Shown in pieces: positions 8,685 through 17,944 of a stretch of 18,812 bases of DNA. Within the stretch, counting starts at the first letter, position 1; every line of letters begins with the position of its first letter. The position numbers and the translations under genes were made by a program. Source of the DNA: Batrachochytrium dendrobatidis JAM81 (taxonomy: Eukaryota > Chytridiomycota > Chytridiomycetes > Rhizophydiales); NCBI RefSeq assembly GCF_000203795.2, contig NW_006281125.1, positions 1 through 18,812 of the forward strand, written 5' to 3'. The notes under the pieces were generated by a model. That model was given only the letters and a program-made list of their open reading frames with translations. It did no database searches and was not told where the DNA came from.

Positions 8685-10052
8685 TAATATAAACTTATTT
8701 GGATGGTTTGAAATTCTTTATAGCGCTGCTTTTTGATCAAGCAATTCAGAACTTGGCGTAATTTTCTTAGTAGTAGATATCGGGCACCAGTACTTGTAAC
8801 AAGTGATACAGCACTACGACAACAACCGTATCTTTTCCATCCGGTGCACCCTCTTTGCTCAGTTACACATGGTTGTATTGCGGCGGAGGACAATATACCA
8901 ATTATATTGTACTTTTTTTGTCACGTGAACAATAGATAAACTCCGACTGCATATTCTGACAGATTTGAAATATTGCCAACAATCTCATTTCCTTTACGTT
9001 CTTACTATTTGTCTTGTCAATTTCAATTGGTAACATTTCAATATCTTGCCAGCCAGCAAATTTCTAGCCTTGCCCTTTGCTACTGTTTCCCTTGTGATTC
9101 AAACATTGCTGGCTGCAGGTCCATTCTTTTAAAGGTATGTTCACGTAAATGAAATACTTTTGTATTTATCCTGCGGATTGGCTCTTTTGCTTTAGAATAG
9201 GCAATGATTAAATATTCGTTGCTTTCCTACTAGAAATTGACTGCATTGCTTATTCAATTGACATTCTCAGCTCTTGTTTCAAACACAACGACTATTATAT
9301 GATGCACAATCAACTACAGTTTTGGACTGAGACTATCCTTTTACCCACTTTGGAATAACTGTACATTGTACGATCACTATATTTGAAATCGGGTTTATCC
9401 AAATCCAGATATTAAGTTTTACTGTCGTTGATCAAATTCTATAAACTCCACTTTGTTGTATCCTAAAATCACAGATACATTCGCGTTTAGTTCAAGAGAA
9501 CATAGATTGCACGTTTTAGGAATGCAGCAACTGTTTCCATTTTAATCATCCAAATACCATAATGCTCGATTTGGATGAAAAAGGGGTTGAACAAGTGTCA
9601 AAAATGTGGGATCTACCGAAACTGTGATGTCAACATTCGTTTGGTCTTTATACAAAAGTGAGCACAAAGACCAGTAAACTTTGTTAAGCAGTTTAAAAAA
9701 GAATGCTACCCAGTAAATTTGATACCAATCATTTCATGAGACTGGTTGTTTCTTTGTTCGACTCACCAGTTTCATGTGTTTGCACATATTATCCTAACTC
9801 ACAATACCATCTACTTTTGTAATTAATTATAATGATACAATTAGCAGATTTGGATATTATGACTCAAAGCTTGAATATAAATCATTATACCCTAAACCAT
9901 TATCAGCACTATTTAAATTCAAAACAGGGTTTGAATGAAATGATGATTGCGCACCACACAGTAAATTAGTACATATTGATCAAGATACTAATCTACTGCT
10001 TGAATTTATTTTAATACATAGGTCTGCTGGTTTAAATCCATTCACTTTGAAA
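8685..10052. other. Long AT-rich spacer with a decayed element
   Basis: No gene could be supported. The 68-codon plus ORF at 8733-8939 has no recognised motif. A large decayed element occupies about 9135-9790. From 9832 an ATG opens 43 codons up to a good splice donor at 9961. A TACTAAT branch site and a TAG acceptor ending at 10021 follow, but the join is out of frame with the next coding exon. The 5' exons of the VASt gene may therefore lie here in a form I could not resolve. Confidence 0.45.
9135..9790 (-). repeat. Decayed inverted-repeat element, long form
   Basis: The left end (GTTCACGTAAATGAAATACT) resembles a worn terminal repeat. The next 150 bases match the element at 13555 (CTTTGTATCTGTCCTGCAG against TTTTGTATTTATCCTGCGG). 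Later pieces match the reverse of element A: an ACACAACG...TATGATGC stretch, CCAGTAAACT, and CATTTCATGAGA...GGTTGTTT. The right terminus has lost its repeat, so the end is approximate. No coding potential was seen. Confidence 0.5.
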
Positions 10053-12209
10053 ATGCTTCAATCAGAGTCAAGGATCAAACACGAATATGTTCCTACCATT
10101 TTACCACTTTCCCCAGAATTTCGACCACAGGCAGCAAAATCTACCAAAAAGGTTCTTTTTTCTACACCTTCAGGTAGGCATGCAATCATTTGGTTGTAAT
10201 CGAGTTTGATCATCAACCATTTCTAGCTATTTTAGCGTTATGTAGATTTACAGAGATTGATCCATGTTTATTTTTAACCTATATGATATAGTGGATTCTA
10301 CTGTGGCATGCGTATGTGGTGTGATGAAACACAATGGACAAGAGTTGTTAAATACAACGTGTTATATTCCACTGACGCAACTTATATCTGCCATGTTTGC
10401 TAATTACGGTCCACAACTTTACATGACTGCTGCTAAAGACCGTGGTGCACAAGGTATATATTCTAATCTAAATTTGAAATGGTTTGAAAACAACCTTTAC
10501 AAATTTAACTTTTCTCAATATCAACTTATTTGGATTTTGCATTACAGTATAACTCTGACACCATTGTATGACTGCTTTGACACAATAGATATAGCACTTG
10601 AAAAATGGAGTGAACCAAACTGTGCAAATCTACCTCGTAGAAGACATATCTCGTATACCGTAACCTCCAAACAACTGCTTTGTGAGTCTTGAATAGCTTA
10701 TAAAAGACATGGACAGTTGTGTTTCTAAACTATTTGATATTTGATTATAGTTGGATCAACACATGTTCGTGTAATTGAACGGCAAACAATTGTGCAAAGT
10801 AATCCAGAGTATGTGGTTATAGCTGTCCAACTGCATATTCATTCAACGTGACTAGTAGTTTTATATTTGAACACTAATGTAGCTTTATGGTTAAACACAA
10901 CAGAGGATGTGTTTTTGAATCGGAATTACAAAATCTAGATACACCATATGGCTCGATTGTTTCAACTTATCAACGAATATGCTTGTCTAGGATCAAGGCT
11001 AATCAAACCCACATTCAGATTCATGCTCGTGTGAATTTTTCCAGATTTATTCTGCTTCAAGACACCATTCGAACAGTATCCATGACGTCGCTCAAAGAAT
11101 TCACAAGTGTTTTCAATAGATTGGTTGTCAACTATACAGAAAGGCATCAGACCAAACACATATTTTACTCGGTTGGAGGGTTTGCTTCCCTGTCTGAGCC
11201 TTCTCCAAAGATTGAGCCTTTACCCTATTCAGAAGCTTTTGATCTGGCAGATATAAATACAGAGAATCAGCGTCATCGTCCACATGGACCACGATCTGGC
11301 GTTATCCTAAATCCGTCGCGATGCACCAGTCCAACTGACCGCACTCAAACCCCGCTTGGAATGCAGATGCCTACATCACCAAAAAGTATGTCTCCGCTAA
11401 GTCGCTTTGTATCTGATCGTCAATCTAGCAAATTAAATTCATTTGCTACTTTGAAGAACCAAGAGGAGCGAGCCATCAATTTTCCATCCAGCGATGCTCG
11501 GAATTCGCGGCAAAGTAAGCAAAATCCAGTGACCCCAGCTACAAACTATCAGTCACCACAACCATCCATTACTTCTGTATCATGTAAAAGTGACTCTCTA
11601 AACACAGCATTATCCGCCCAACACAACTTGGCAGAGTCAGTTGGCGCATCTGAAGCTAGTAGCTCGCGTGAATTGGCAGTTTGGGACGGATCCAACTGGA
11701 TCAAAACTGTTTGTACAGACGTAGCTAGCTCACCTCAAGATCTACCACCTCGTTTCATTACCAAAGTTCTAAGTACAGGGGAAGGTCCGCCTCGTCTTGT
11801 TCGATTCCGTCTATTCACAAACGCAACCCACGCTTCCAATCACAATTGCATTTCCTGCTCACATCATACGTTGGTGAATCAAGCTCATATTTCTATGCAA
11901 ACCCAGGAATCATCCAACGCAGTAAGCGAATGGGTAAACTCGTTACCAATTCCTGGAGATTGGTATTACCATGATGATACTTGCATGTATTACTCGACCT
12001 GCTGTAAAGGATTCGTCACATCGCACGAAGTGTATCATATTATTTTGACTGAATCTGTGAAACAGCTACTTATCCCAGTAATTATTCGGACCATTGGAGT
12101 TAGTGGTGTACTGAATATCATTTGGGGATGCTTGGTATTGATATTCTCTGGAACAGTGACAATTGCAGAGTTTATTGGTGGAATACCGAATTTCTTGAAG
12201 CTTAATTGA
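10053..12209 (+). CDS. VASt-domain (Aster/Lam-type) sterol-transfer protein
   Basis: Aster/Lam proteins carry sterol between the plasma membrane and the endoplasmic reticulum at contact sites, using a StAR-like VASt domain and a membrane anchor. Exons proposed: 10053-10173, 10292-10453, 10589-10681, 10751-10847 and 10904-12209. They give 592 residues with consistent phases. VASt landmarks in order: CVCG near its start, a PL...LISAMF segment, IALEKWSEP, RRRHISYTV, YVVIAVQLHIHS, DTPYGS, YQRICLSRI and an RV...SL.EF helix. A Ser/Pro-rich linker follows, then a His/Cys cluster (HNCISCSHH) and a hydrophobic C-terminal segment (about the last 40 residues) fit to be a membrane anchor. No GRAM domain, usual upstream of VASt, is visible. 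The ATG at 10053 is a working start; the open frame reaches an acceptor at 10021, so earlier exons are likely. The first intron could instead be two introns around a 15-base exon (10227-10241). Confidence 0.75.
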
Positions 12210-12210
12210 T

Positions 12211-12216
12211 AATAAA
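12211..12216 (+). promoter_or_regulatory. Candidate polyadenylation signal AATAAA
   Basis: AATAAA starts one base after the TGA of the VASt gene. It implies a very short 3' UTR if used. Confidence 0.4.
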
Positions 12217-12740
12217 AGTGCACTTTTGTATTCCTTTAATTATATGACAAATGTTGGCACATGTTCATCAGAAAGTACTTTTCCAGAAACACTAAAGTTG
12301 CATTCACGTAAAATGGATACTTGTGATGCTTACACAGTTGCAGCCGTATTCATGTAAAATGAAACACTATCTTGCATATTACCTTGGAGTAGATAATGAT
12401 TAAATATTCATTGTTTTCTTACTACAAATCCACACTCAACTCAATAGACACAACGTCCATCGTATGATGCTCAATTAAAATATTCTTTTTCCACTTTTGA
12501 AATGGTCATTGTATAATCACCAGATTCATCCATTGCAGTCGGATATTAAGCATGATTGTTGTCAATGCAATCCCTATTCTGAAATATTTCGGATACGCTT
12601 ACAGTCTAGTTTAAAAATAATAATTGTAGGAATACAACAGTTGGTTCCATGACCATCATCTGGAGATCAGTAACCTTGTCAATGAGCCTGGACCACAGTA
12701 TTGTCCAGTAAACTGAGCAATCATTTCATGAGATCGATTG

Positions 12741-12746
12741 TTTATT
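12741..12746 (-). promoter_or_regulatory. Candidate polyadenylation signal AATAAA in element B
   Basis: On the minus strand this reads AATAAA, directly after the hairpin and 73 bases past the stop of the small membrane-protein gene. Element A shows the same spacing relative to the hydrolase gene. Confidence 0.5.
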
Positions 12747-12785
12747 ACATACTCTGGAGTCCTTATTTAGTGCTCCAGAGTATGT
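12747..12785 (-). repeat. Perfect 13-bp hairpin in element B
   Basis: Same stem as in element A, with arms ACATACTCTGGAG and CTCCAGAGTATGT and a 13-base loop, in reverse orientation. It would lie in the 3' UTR of the gene at 12819-13421. Confidence 0.9.
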
Positions 12786-12818
12786 GAATACAGCTGTAAT
12801 TATTCATCAGCAATAAGT

Positions 12819-13421
12819 TTATTCCATAGCCATCCACCATCCACTTTCCAGGACTGTTTCTGTTACCGTATCGATCTTGAACCACAAAAAATCATGATTG
12901 CTACGCCAGTTATATACCAGAACAAGGGTGTTGGTTGATGCCTGCGAAGCCGTAGTAGTACCCTTTGGAACCTTGGGACCAGGCATAAATGTTACCATGG
13001 AATCAAGAGCCTCACTTTTATCAGGCTGTCCAAGTAGCTCAAATATTTTGACAGCAGGAGTGCCAGGCTTTCCCAGTTCTTTGCCCAGGATCGTCAACAG
13101 CACATGCTTACGGCCCTGAAACCCATCAATATCCTGGTTGTATTCCCCACCGTCCCAATGTCCCTTGATTGAGCGAAGCTGCTGCAGCTCCATGCCAAAC
13201 TCGGCAACTTGCTGAGTCGTCAGTGGGGCTTCTTTTGACTCTTCCTGTGACATTGTTGAATGAGATGATGCAAAGAGAGTTGAGATCTTGAGTACAATAA
13301 AAGCAAAGCCAGTAAAAATCAACAGCATGCTGCTGGTACTCCACATATATCGTCGGGACGACAGAGGCTTCATTGCTGCAGCTCCAGCAGCAGAACTAGA
13401 AATTGCTGTATAGTGTTTCAT
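12819..13421 (-). CDS. Single-pass membrane protein of unknown function
   Basis: A single-exon gene of 200 residues. The N-terminus is Ala/Ser-rich with a basic patch (SSRR, about 21-24). A hydrophobic segment at about 30-50 is fit to anchor the protein with the rest on the far side. The C-terminal 140 residues look like one soluble domain, with GHWDGGEYNQDIDGFQG at about 87-103, then KIFELLGQPD, and a beta-rich end (LVLVYNWRSNHDFLWFKID). The order of a helix, a GxPD turn and strands recalls BamE/SmpA-like folds, but this is a guess from shape. Similar GHWDGG proteins exist as uncharacterised fungal proteins, as far as I recall. It converges on the VASt gene, with element B in between, and ends 22 bases from that element. 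Confidence 0.8.
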   Translation of the reverse strand: MKHYTAISSSAAGAAAMKPLSSRRYMWSTSSMLLIFTGFAFIVLKISTLFASSHSTMSQEESKEAPLTTQQVAEFGMELQQLRSIKGHWDGGEYNQDIDGFQGRKHVLLTILGKELGKPGTPAVKIFELLGQPDKSEALDSMVTFMPGPKVPKGTTTASQASTNTLVLVYNWRSNHDFLWFKIDTVTETVLESGWWMAME

Positions 13422-13554
13422 TGCACAATAAAAGTTTAAAATAGTCTAGTTTTATTTCAAAATATCAAGCTTATAGGCGACATCAATGTGGATGCAATTT
13501 AAACTATTGGCTTTTCCAAATCTAAACCTTGTACTAACAAGGTATCTGTATCAT

Positions 13555-13933
13555 CGCCGTATTCACATGAAATAAAACACCTTTGTATCTGTCCTGCAGA
13601 TTGACCTTTTCTGCTTTGGAACAGACAATGACTAAACTCTTGTTGCACTTTCCTACTACAGATTGACCATTTATTCAAGATATTTTCAACTCTTCAGTGT
13701 CGGAATTGCTTGAACCAATACATTTTTATTATACTAAAATGACTCATCAGGGTTTAAAAATAGGCAATATGGAGTTTTATACCTTGCAACATTGCTGTTG
13801 AACGATTAACGGACCATGTTTAATCAGTGAGTATGTAGATTTGTTGAAGAGCTCATAGGACACAGTATACAGTAAACTGATTTTTATTATATACCGATAC
13901 TTATTTAGTGATCCATTTTACGTGAATACGGCG
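13555..13933. mobile_element. Inverted-repeat element C, no hairpin
   Basis: Ends read CGCCGTATTCACATGAAAT and, reversed from the right, CGCCGTATTCACGTAAAAT, so terminal repeats are clear over about 379 bases. The left part matches the decayed copy at 9135. The right part follows the hairpin end of elements A and B (CACAGTAT...CAGTAAACTGA, then ACTTATTTAGTG) but goes straight on to the terminal repeat with no hairpin arms. It appears to keep an ancestral end. No coding potential. Confidence 0.72.
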
Positions 13934-14602
13934 GTAAAAATATACCTACTACTACATAAGGCTTGAAGCAAACATTCAATGTTGTAGTAGTGTATGCACT
14001 TGAAGTCATTCCGTTTACATCTTGAATAACCAGATACCTGTCAGTGACAGTATCACATTCACATTATTGAAAATCTCCAACATGAGCATTTGTTCGATCT
14101 AGCATACATTCAAATTGAAAAAAGGGAATGTCAAGATTGATATATATTACTGCATGTATGTATCACCACTTGATCCATAGATTACTAAACATATAGACAA
14201 TTTAAAAATGTTGTATAATGCCGTGATATTTACAATATCCTGATAATCTCATCTGAATGTATTACCGAGTCAAGAATAGCCCAAAATACTATTTTGACTA
14301 TCTGATTTGGGATTCTTGATGTGTGTGCGTAGTTGTACAACTTGACAGAGTATGATGCCAATATCATGTATATTACCAGTTGTGCAACTATTGCGATTGA
14401 TGTAATACAAATATTAGTGTATTTCAACCATCAGTCATCAGTCATCAACCATGACTCACATCCAACCCAATCTACAAACATTAGAAACTCGATCAAAATT
14501 GTAAATGCAATGGTTTATTCAAATCAGCTGATGATTATGGAAACAGATCACAGTTGACTTGCAAACCATGTCAGTAGTTTGATAAAGTGGATGAGTACGG
14601 CT
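13934..14602. other. Spacer with no gene seen
   Basis: AT-rich DNA between element C and the 3' end of the secreted-protein gene. ORFs of 65-74 codons around 14230-14557 have no motif and overlap on both strands, so they look like chance. A minus-strand AATAAA at 14514-14519 lies about 84 bases after the stop at 14603 and may end that transcript. Confidence 0.55.
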
Positions 14603-15694
14603 TTATGCATTACCTGCATCGTCTACATCTTGTTCATCGTCTACATTATCTCCGCTGTTTGGATTTTGTTCATCGCTTGGATTCTCTTCGCTTGGATTTT
14701 GTTCATCGCTTGGATTTTCTGCATATCCATCGTTTGGATTTTCTGCATATCCACCGTTTGGACTTTCTGTAGATCTGCCAATTGGACTACCTCCAAACAT
14801 TACTAATCCAAGACCTTCGAGCCATGAGTTGAGTTCTCTCTCAAGATATGTTTCGTACCAGTCAACCTCACCATAACGCTCGAACAGTTCTATCAAGGGT
14901 TCTTGTACACTCATTTGACCGCCCGTAAATTGACTTATCAGCATCTCTATACTGTCAATCGTATTCCTGAGCAGACTTGAATCCTTATTAAGGCTGGAGA
15001 CTTCCCGATAAATCCCCTTTTTAAACTTTCCGATCGCCTCCAAAATATTTTTCAAAATCTCTGCAAGCTCCTCGATAAAATTGGATACTAGTTCGCTGGG
15101 TTTAAATCTTTGAAGACAATCTAAAATATTGCGAACCCATGCTTCATATCTTCCAAGAGCAAGCCAATATTTAGATAACTTTTCTCTAAAATCTTTTACT
15201 TCGGGGTGTACTCTAGAATTTATGCCTTTCAGTATTGCTTTACCAATACGTTGATGCTGCCTTGAATTTTCTCCAGAAAGATATGTGGATCCATGAGCAC
15301 CACCTTGATAGCTCATTTGTAAAAATCCCGGTGTATTTACAACTAACATCAATAGTGAATCAATCGAGCCACCTCGTTGATTTTGGTGCTTTTTGGCTTT
15401 TTGATGACCAGATTTGTGTTTTTTTCCAATACCACGTAAAGTCCCACTGAGATCATAAGACTTTAGACGAGCTCCGGGAGTTTGGTTTGAATGATCGCCT
15501 TGACTGCCGCCAGGACCTTGAGTTGTCGAAGTACTCGGAAATTCCGGACCACCTGTTGCTTGTGGAACACTTTGGCTATTTAGACTTGAACTTGGATCAA
15601 CAGATTCGATTGTCTCGCTGGGTTGTGGCAAAATGGCATGGACACTGGTGGCCAAGGCTGCAATTGTAAAGGCTGAGATGTGTGTGAATTTCAT
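14603..15694 (-). CDS. Secreted protein with acidic Asn/Pro/Glu repeat tail, unknown
   Basis: A single-exon gene of 363 residues. Residues 1-20 form a signal peptide (MKFTHISAFT, a hydrophobic core, likely cleavage after VHA). Residues 21-75 are Ser/Pro/Gln/Gly-rich; 90-107 is strongly basic (KKHKSGHQKAKKH). Residues about 130-290 look helical and include an almost uncharged turn near SQFTGGQMS. Residues about 309-350 are a degenerate repeat on ENPSDEQNP and ENPNDGYA, ending in an Asp/Glu-rich tail. There is one Cys (183), so few disulphides are possible. I know no family; it resembles fast-evolving secreted proteins of chytrids. The start at 15694 is preferred over the Met 21 codons upstream because it begins the signal peptide and lies about 48 bases downstream of a TATA box. 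A frameshifted partial copy is at 1-316. Confidence 0.85.
   Translation of the reverse strand: MKFTHISAFTIAALATSVHAILPQPSETIESVDPSSSLNSQSVPQATGGPEFPSTSTTQGPGGSQGDHSNQTPGARLKSYDLSGTLRGIGKKHKSGHQKAKKHQNQRGGSIDSLLMLVVNTPGFLQMSYQGGAHGSTYLSGENSRQHQRIGKAILKGINSRVHPEVKDFREKLSKYWLALGRYEAWVRNILDCLQRFKPSELVSNFIEELAEILKNILEAIGKFKKGIYREVSSLNKDSSLLRNTIDSIEMLISQFTGGQMSVQEPLIELFERYGEVDWYETYLERELNSWLEGLGLVMFGGSPIGRSTESPNGGYAENPNDGYAENPSDEQNPSEENPSDEQNPNSGDNVDDEQDVDDAGNA
14625..14775. repeat. Degenerate tandem repeat coding the acidic tail
   Basis: Two related units alternate: one contains GCTTGGATTTTGTTCATC (18 bases) and one contains GTTTGGATTTTCTGCATATC. They encode the Asn-Pro-Ser-Asp-Glu and Gly-Tyr-Ala-Glu repeats of the secreted protein. 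Such units change copy number readily by slippage without breaking the frame. Confidence 0.7.
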
Positions 15695-16308
15695 TTGATC
15701 AAGTATAACTATGTATGTATTATTGGAGGTCAACGAGCCTGCTTTTATAACCATCACAACAATCGATTGGAATATTTTTATACATTATTGCTATGTGTTT
15801 ATTCCGCAGATCAGGGATAAGGGCCAGTATGAATACACGGCAAGGTGTTGTATGCTAAAGTAGATCTGCACAGGGCTAGGGTGGTTAGCCCTAAAAGGGT
15901 CAAGATTGACAGTGTATGTTCAAATGCTTGGTCCAAATCCAAACTGAAAATCTTATTCTAGTAGACTGACTATCACAGTTTTGTGTCGTCAATTATTACA
16001 TCTTCACTTATGGCCCTGATGTCTGGTGACCCTTTTCAATCACTATACAGAGTACAATCGCTTAGTTACAGTCACCGCACAACACCGAGCTTGGTGACTT
16101 TCTGTTTAGTCAATATGCGGCCCATCAAACTGAATCGATGATTTGTCCGCATCAACAGTTGTCGATAGTTTAAATTGCCACTCAATTTGGACATCAATGT
16201 ATACAATCAACTCACATCTAGATTATATCAATATATCAACTTGACGACATTCACACCCACAATCAACATTAACAATTTGGGTTCAATTGGATTGTCCAGT
16301 ATTGGTTC
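15695..16308. other. Intergenic region, duplicate of 317-899
   Basis: It contains the secreted-protein promoter and the region upstream of the small ORF. Around 15830-15900 it holds extra sequence (net 31 bases) absent from the left copy, near a GGGCTAGGGTGGTTAGCCC stretch. No gene seen. Confidence 0.55.
15742..15749 (-). promoter_or_regulatory. TATA box of the secreted-protein gene
   Basis: The minus strand reads TATAAAAG, about 48 bases before the ATG at 15694. It is identical in sequence and spacing to the left copy. Confidence 0.65.
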
Positions 16309-16524
16309 ATGATATGGCCAGCAACCATGTGTATGGTGAATAGCAAACAGGCTTTATCCGCACTTTCACAAGAGATCAGTCGTGTATATGACATTCCAAC
16401 CACTACAACTGCAACTGCAACTACAGCCAACAGTGATCCAATGACAGTTTCTGGTCATCAGATCATACACTCTGCAATGCCGTTACTATATCCAAACCGT
16501 GACTCTGAATCGATATATTTGTGA
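16309..16524 (+). CDS. Possible small protein of 71 residues (copy 2)
   Basis: This is the duplicate of the ORF at 900-1115, with one residue changed (Ala for Glu) and the frame intact. An AATAAA follows about 35 bases after the stop. No motif is recognised; see the left copy for doubts. Confidence 0.25.
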   Translation: MIWPATMCMVNSKQALSALSQEISRVYDIPTTTTATATTANSDPMTVSGHQIIHSAMPLLYPNRDSESIYL

Positions 16525-16668
16525 GTATATTGTAAAATGGTTGTTTTCAGATCAAAAAGCCAATAAAATCAGCATATCGATATAACAATCTTGTATTGAT
16601 TCATGATATCAAGTTGGATTGCTTGACAAAATATAAATGCTGCAATGATCAATGTTGTTGCTGTTGGT

Positions 16669-17637
16669 TTACAGTTTGGCAGCACCGCCTTGGAAACGAG
16701 TACAAACATCGGTCCAGTTGGTGACATTCCACCAGGCAGCAACATAGTTGGCACGAACATTGCGGTATTTGACATAGTAGGCATGTTCCCAGACATCAAG
16801 AGCAAGTAAAGTCATGGCACCAGTACCTGCAAACTGAGGTGCAAACTCGGGATGATCTTGATTGGCAGTGGTCACGATTGACATGGTAGAACTCGAAGGA
16901 GTCCAAGTAAGAAACACCCAACCAGATCCGAATACACCAAGAGCTGCTGCTGTAAACTGCTGCTTGAATGTCTCGATGGATCCAAACGACTTGACAAGCT
17001 GTTTGCCAAACTCGGCGTCGGCATTCAGAGCAAGCTTCTCTGGTCCCATATTCGAAAAGTAGATGCCATGGTTCACTGCCATTGCAAATAGAATACAAGA
17101 TTGTTAAATTACACTAGTGGTCGAGACAATACCAGGGAGTATCACCAGTAGATATTGGGGCGTAATATCAGATATTCATATGGATTGATGCAACATACCG
17201 TAACCACCGCCATTGTTACGCACAGTCTGACGGACCTTTGGAGATGGCCAGGGAAGTGGTTCAGTCTTTCCTGCATCCTCGCGAGCAATAATACGCAGGA
17301 GATCTTCAATGGATGAAAACGATGCCTTTTCAGTAAACGCTGCACACTGCGACAGTTCAACAAGAGCCTTGTTAAGATTGTCGGTATAAGCCTGATGATG
17401 TTTGGTATGATGCAGAGTCATGGTTGCCTCATCGATATGGGGCTCAAGAGCATCATAAGCATAGCTGATCTTTGGGAGAGTCTTTGCAGTAAACATGTGT
17501 TGATTGTGGGAATTGGTCAAAGTCTGGATTGGCTTCAACACTCGAATCGGCTGCATTTCCAAAGCCATTGACGATGTAATGCATATTGAATGCTGTTGCA
17601 GAAACAAGAGCGGCAATTGGATTACTGCACACAACAT
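16669..17637 (-). CDS. Mitochondrial-type manganese superoxide dismutase (copy 2)
   Basis: Exons are 17199-17637 and 16669-17075, with the same intron as copy 1. The product is 281 residues from the ATG at 17637, with the same doubt about the start. All metal ligands and the Gln in ANQD are kept. I see four coding differences from copy 1. Three are silent, and one changes Ile to Thr in the conserved WNVINW motif (codon at 16720-16722), near the C-terminal end of the enzyme. The gene looks intact and probably active; the effect of the Thr is unknown. Confidence 0.9.
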
Positions 17638-17944
17638 CTGGTATAACTACATTTATGCTGATTTGTGTTGGTCAATTACTGGACTAGAGTTGCAGTCGTT
17701 TGGATTTTACCAGATCTACTTTACATATTGCCATTGAATAATGTCATGAATTGTCATCAATGTCAGCCCGTCGTATCAGACAATGCATTTATTTTGGTTT
17801 ATCTGCACTGTTCACATTCATAAATGCATGGACCAATCAATCGATCCATCCATGAATAAATATCCAAAAATTGAACATGATGCTATACCAACTAATGTGG
17901 TAACTCGATGTTGGACCAAATCAGCTATTAACCAGTCATGATGC
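17638..17944. other. Intergenic spacer, duplicate of 2229-2535
   Basis: Spacer between the SOD copy and the AlkB-like copy. It differs from the left copy by two visible substitutions. No gene seen. Confidence 0.55.

Larger units (their letters stand above)
12341..12796 (-). mobile_element. Non-autonomous inverted-repeat element B (MITE-like)
   Basis: Read on the minus strand, this 456-base element is almost identical to element A along its whole length, with only a few differences by eye. Its hairpin end (CAGCTGTATTCACAT) faces the stop of the minus-strand gene at 12819, with exactly 22 bases between. The end next to that gene is flanked by TA; the far end has TG, probably a mutated TA. Just beyond the far end (about 12299-12320) is a lone fragment, GCATTCACGTAAAATGGATAC, that looks like part of another terminal repeat. 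There is no ORF of note. Confidence 0.88.

Noticed and set aside
8733..8939. 68-codon plus ORF
   Set aside because: No recognisable feature, no conservation evidence, no promoter or splice support.
9832..9960. First exon of the VASt gene, spliced at 9961 to 10022
   Set aside because: Splice signals are good, but the join puts the next exon in a frame that does not connect to the VASt domain; left as unresolved.
10887..12209. The ATG at 10887 as an independent gene start
   Set aside because: VASt sequence upstream joins this exon in phase through a 56-base intron with a CTAAT branch site, so the ATG lies inside that intron.
14333..14806. Overlapping ORFs on both strands, including Ile/Trp-rich plus ORFs at 14579-14806
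   Set aside because: The Ile/Trp-rich ones are antisense readings of the acidic tandem repeat; the others are low-complexity AT-rich chance ORFs.
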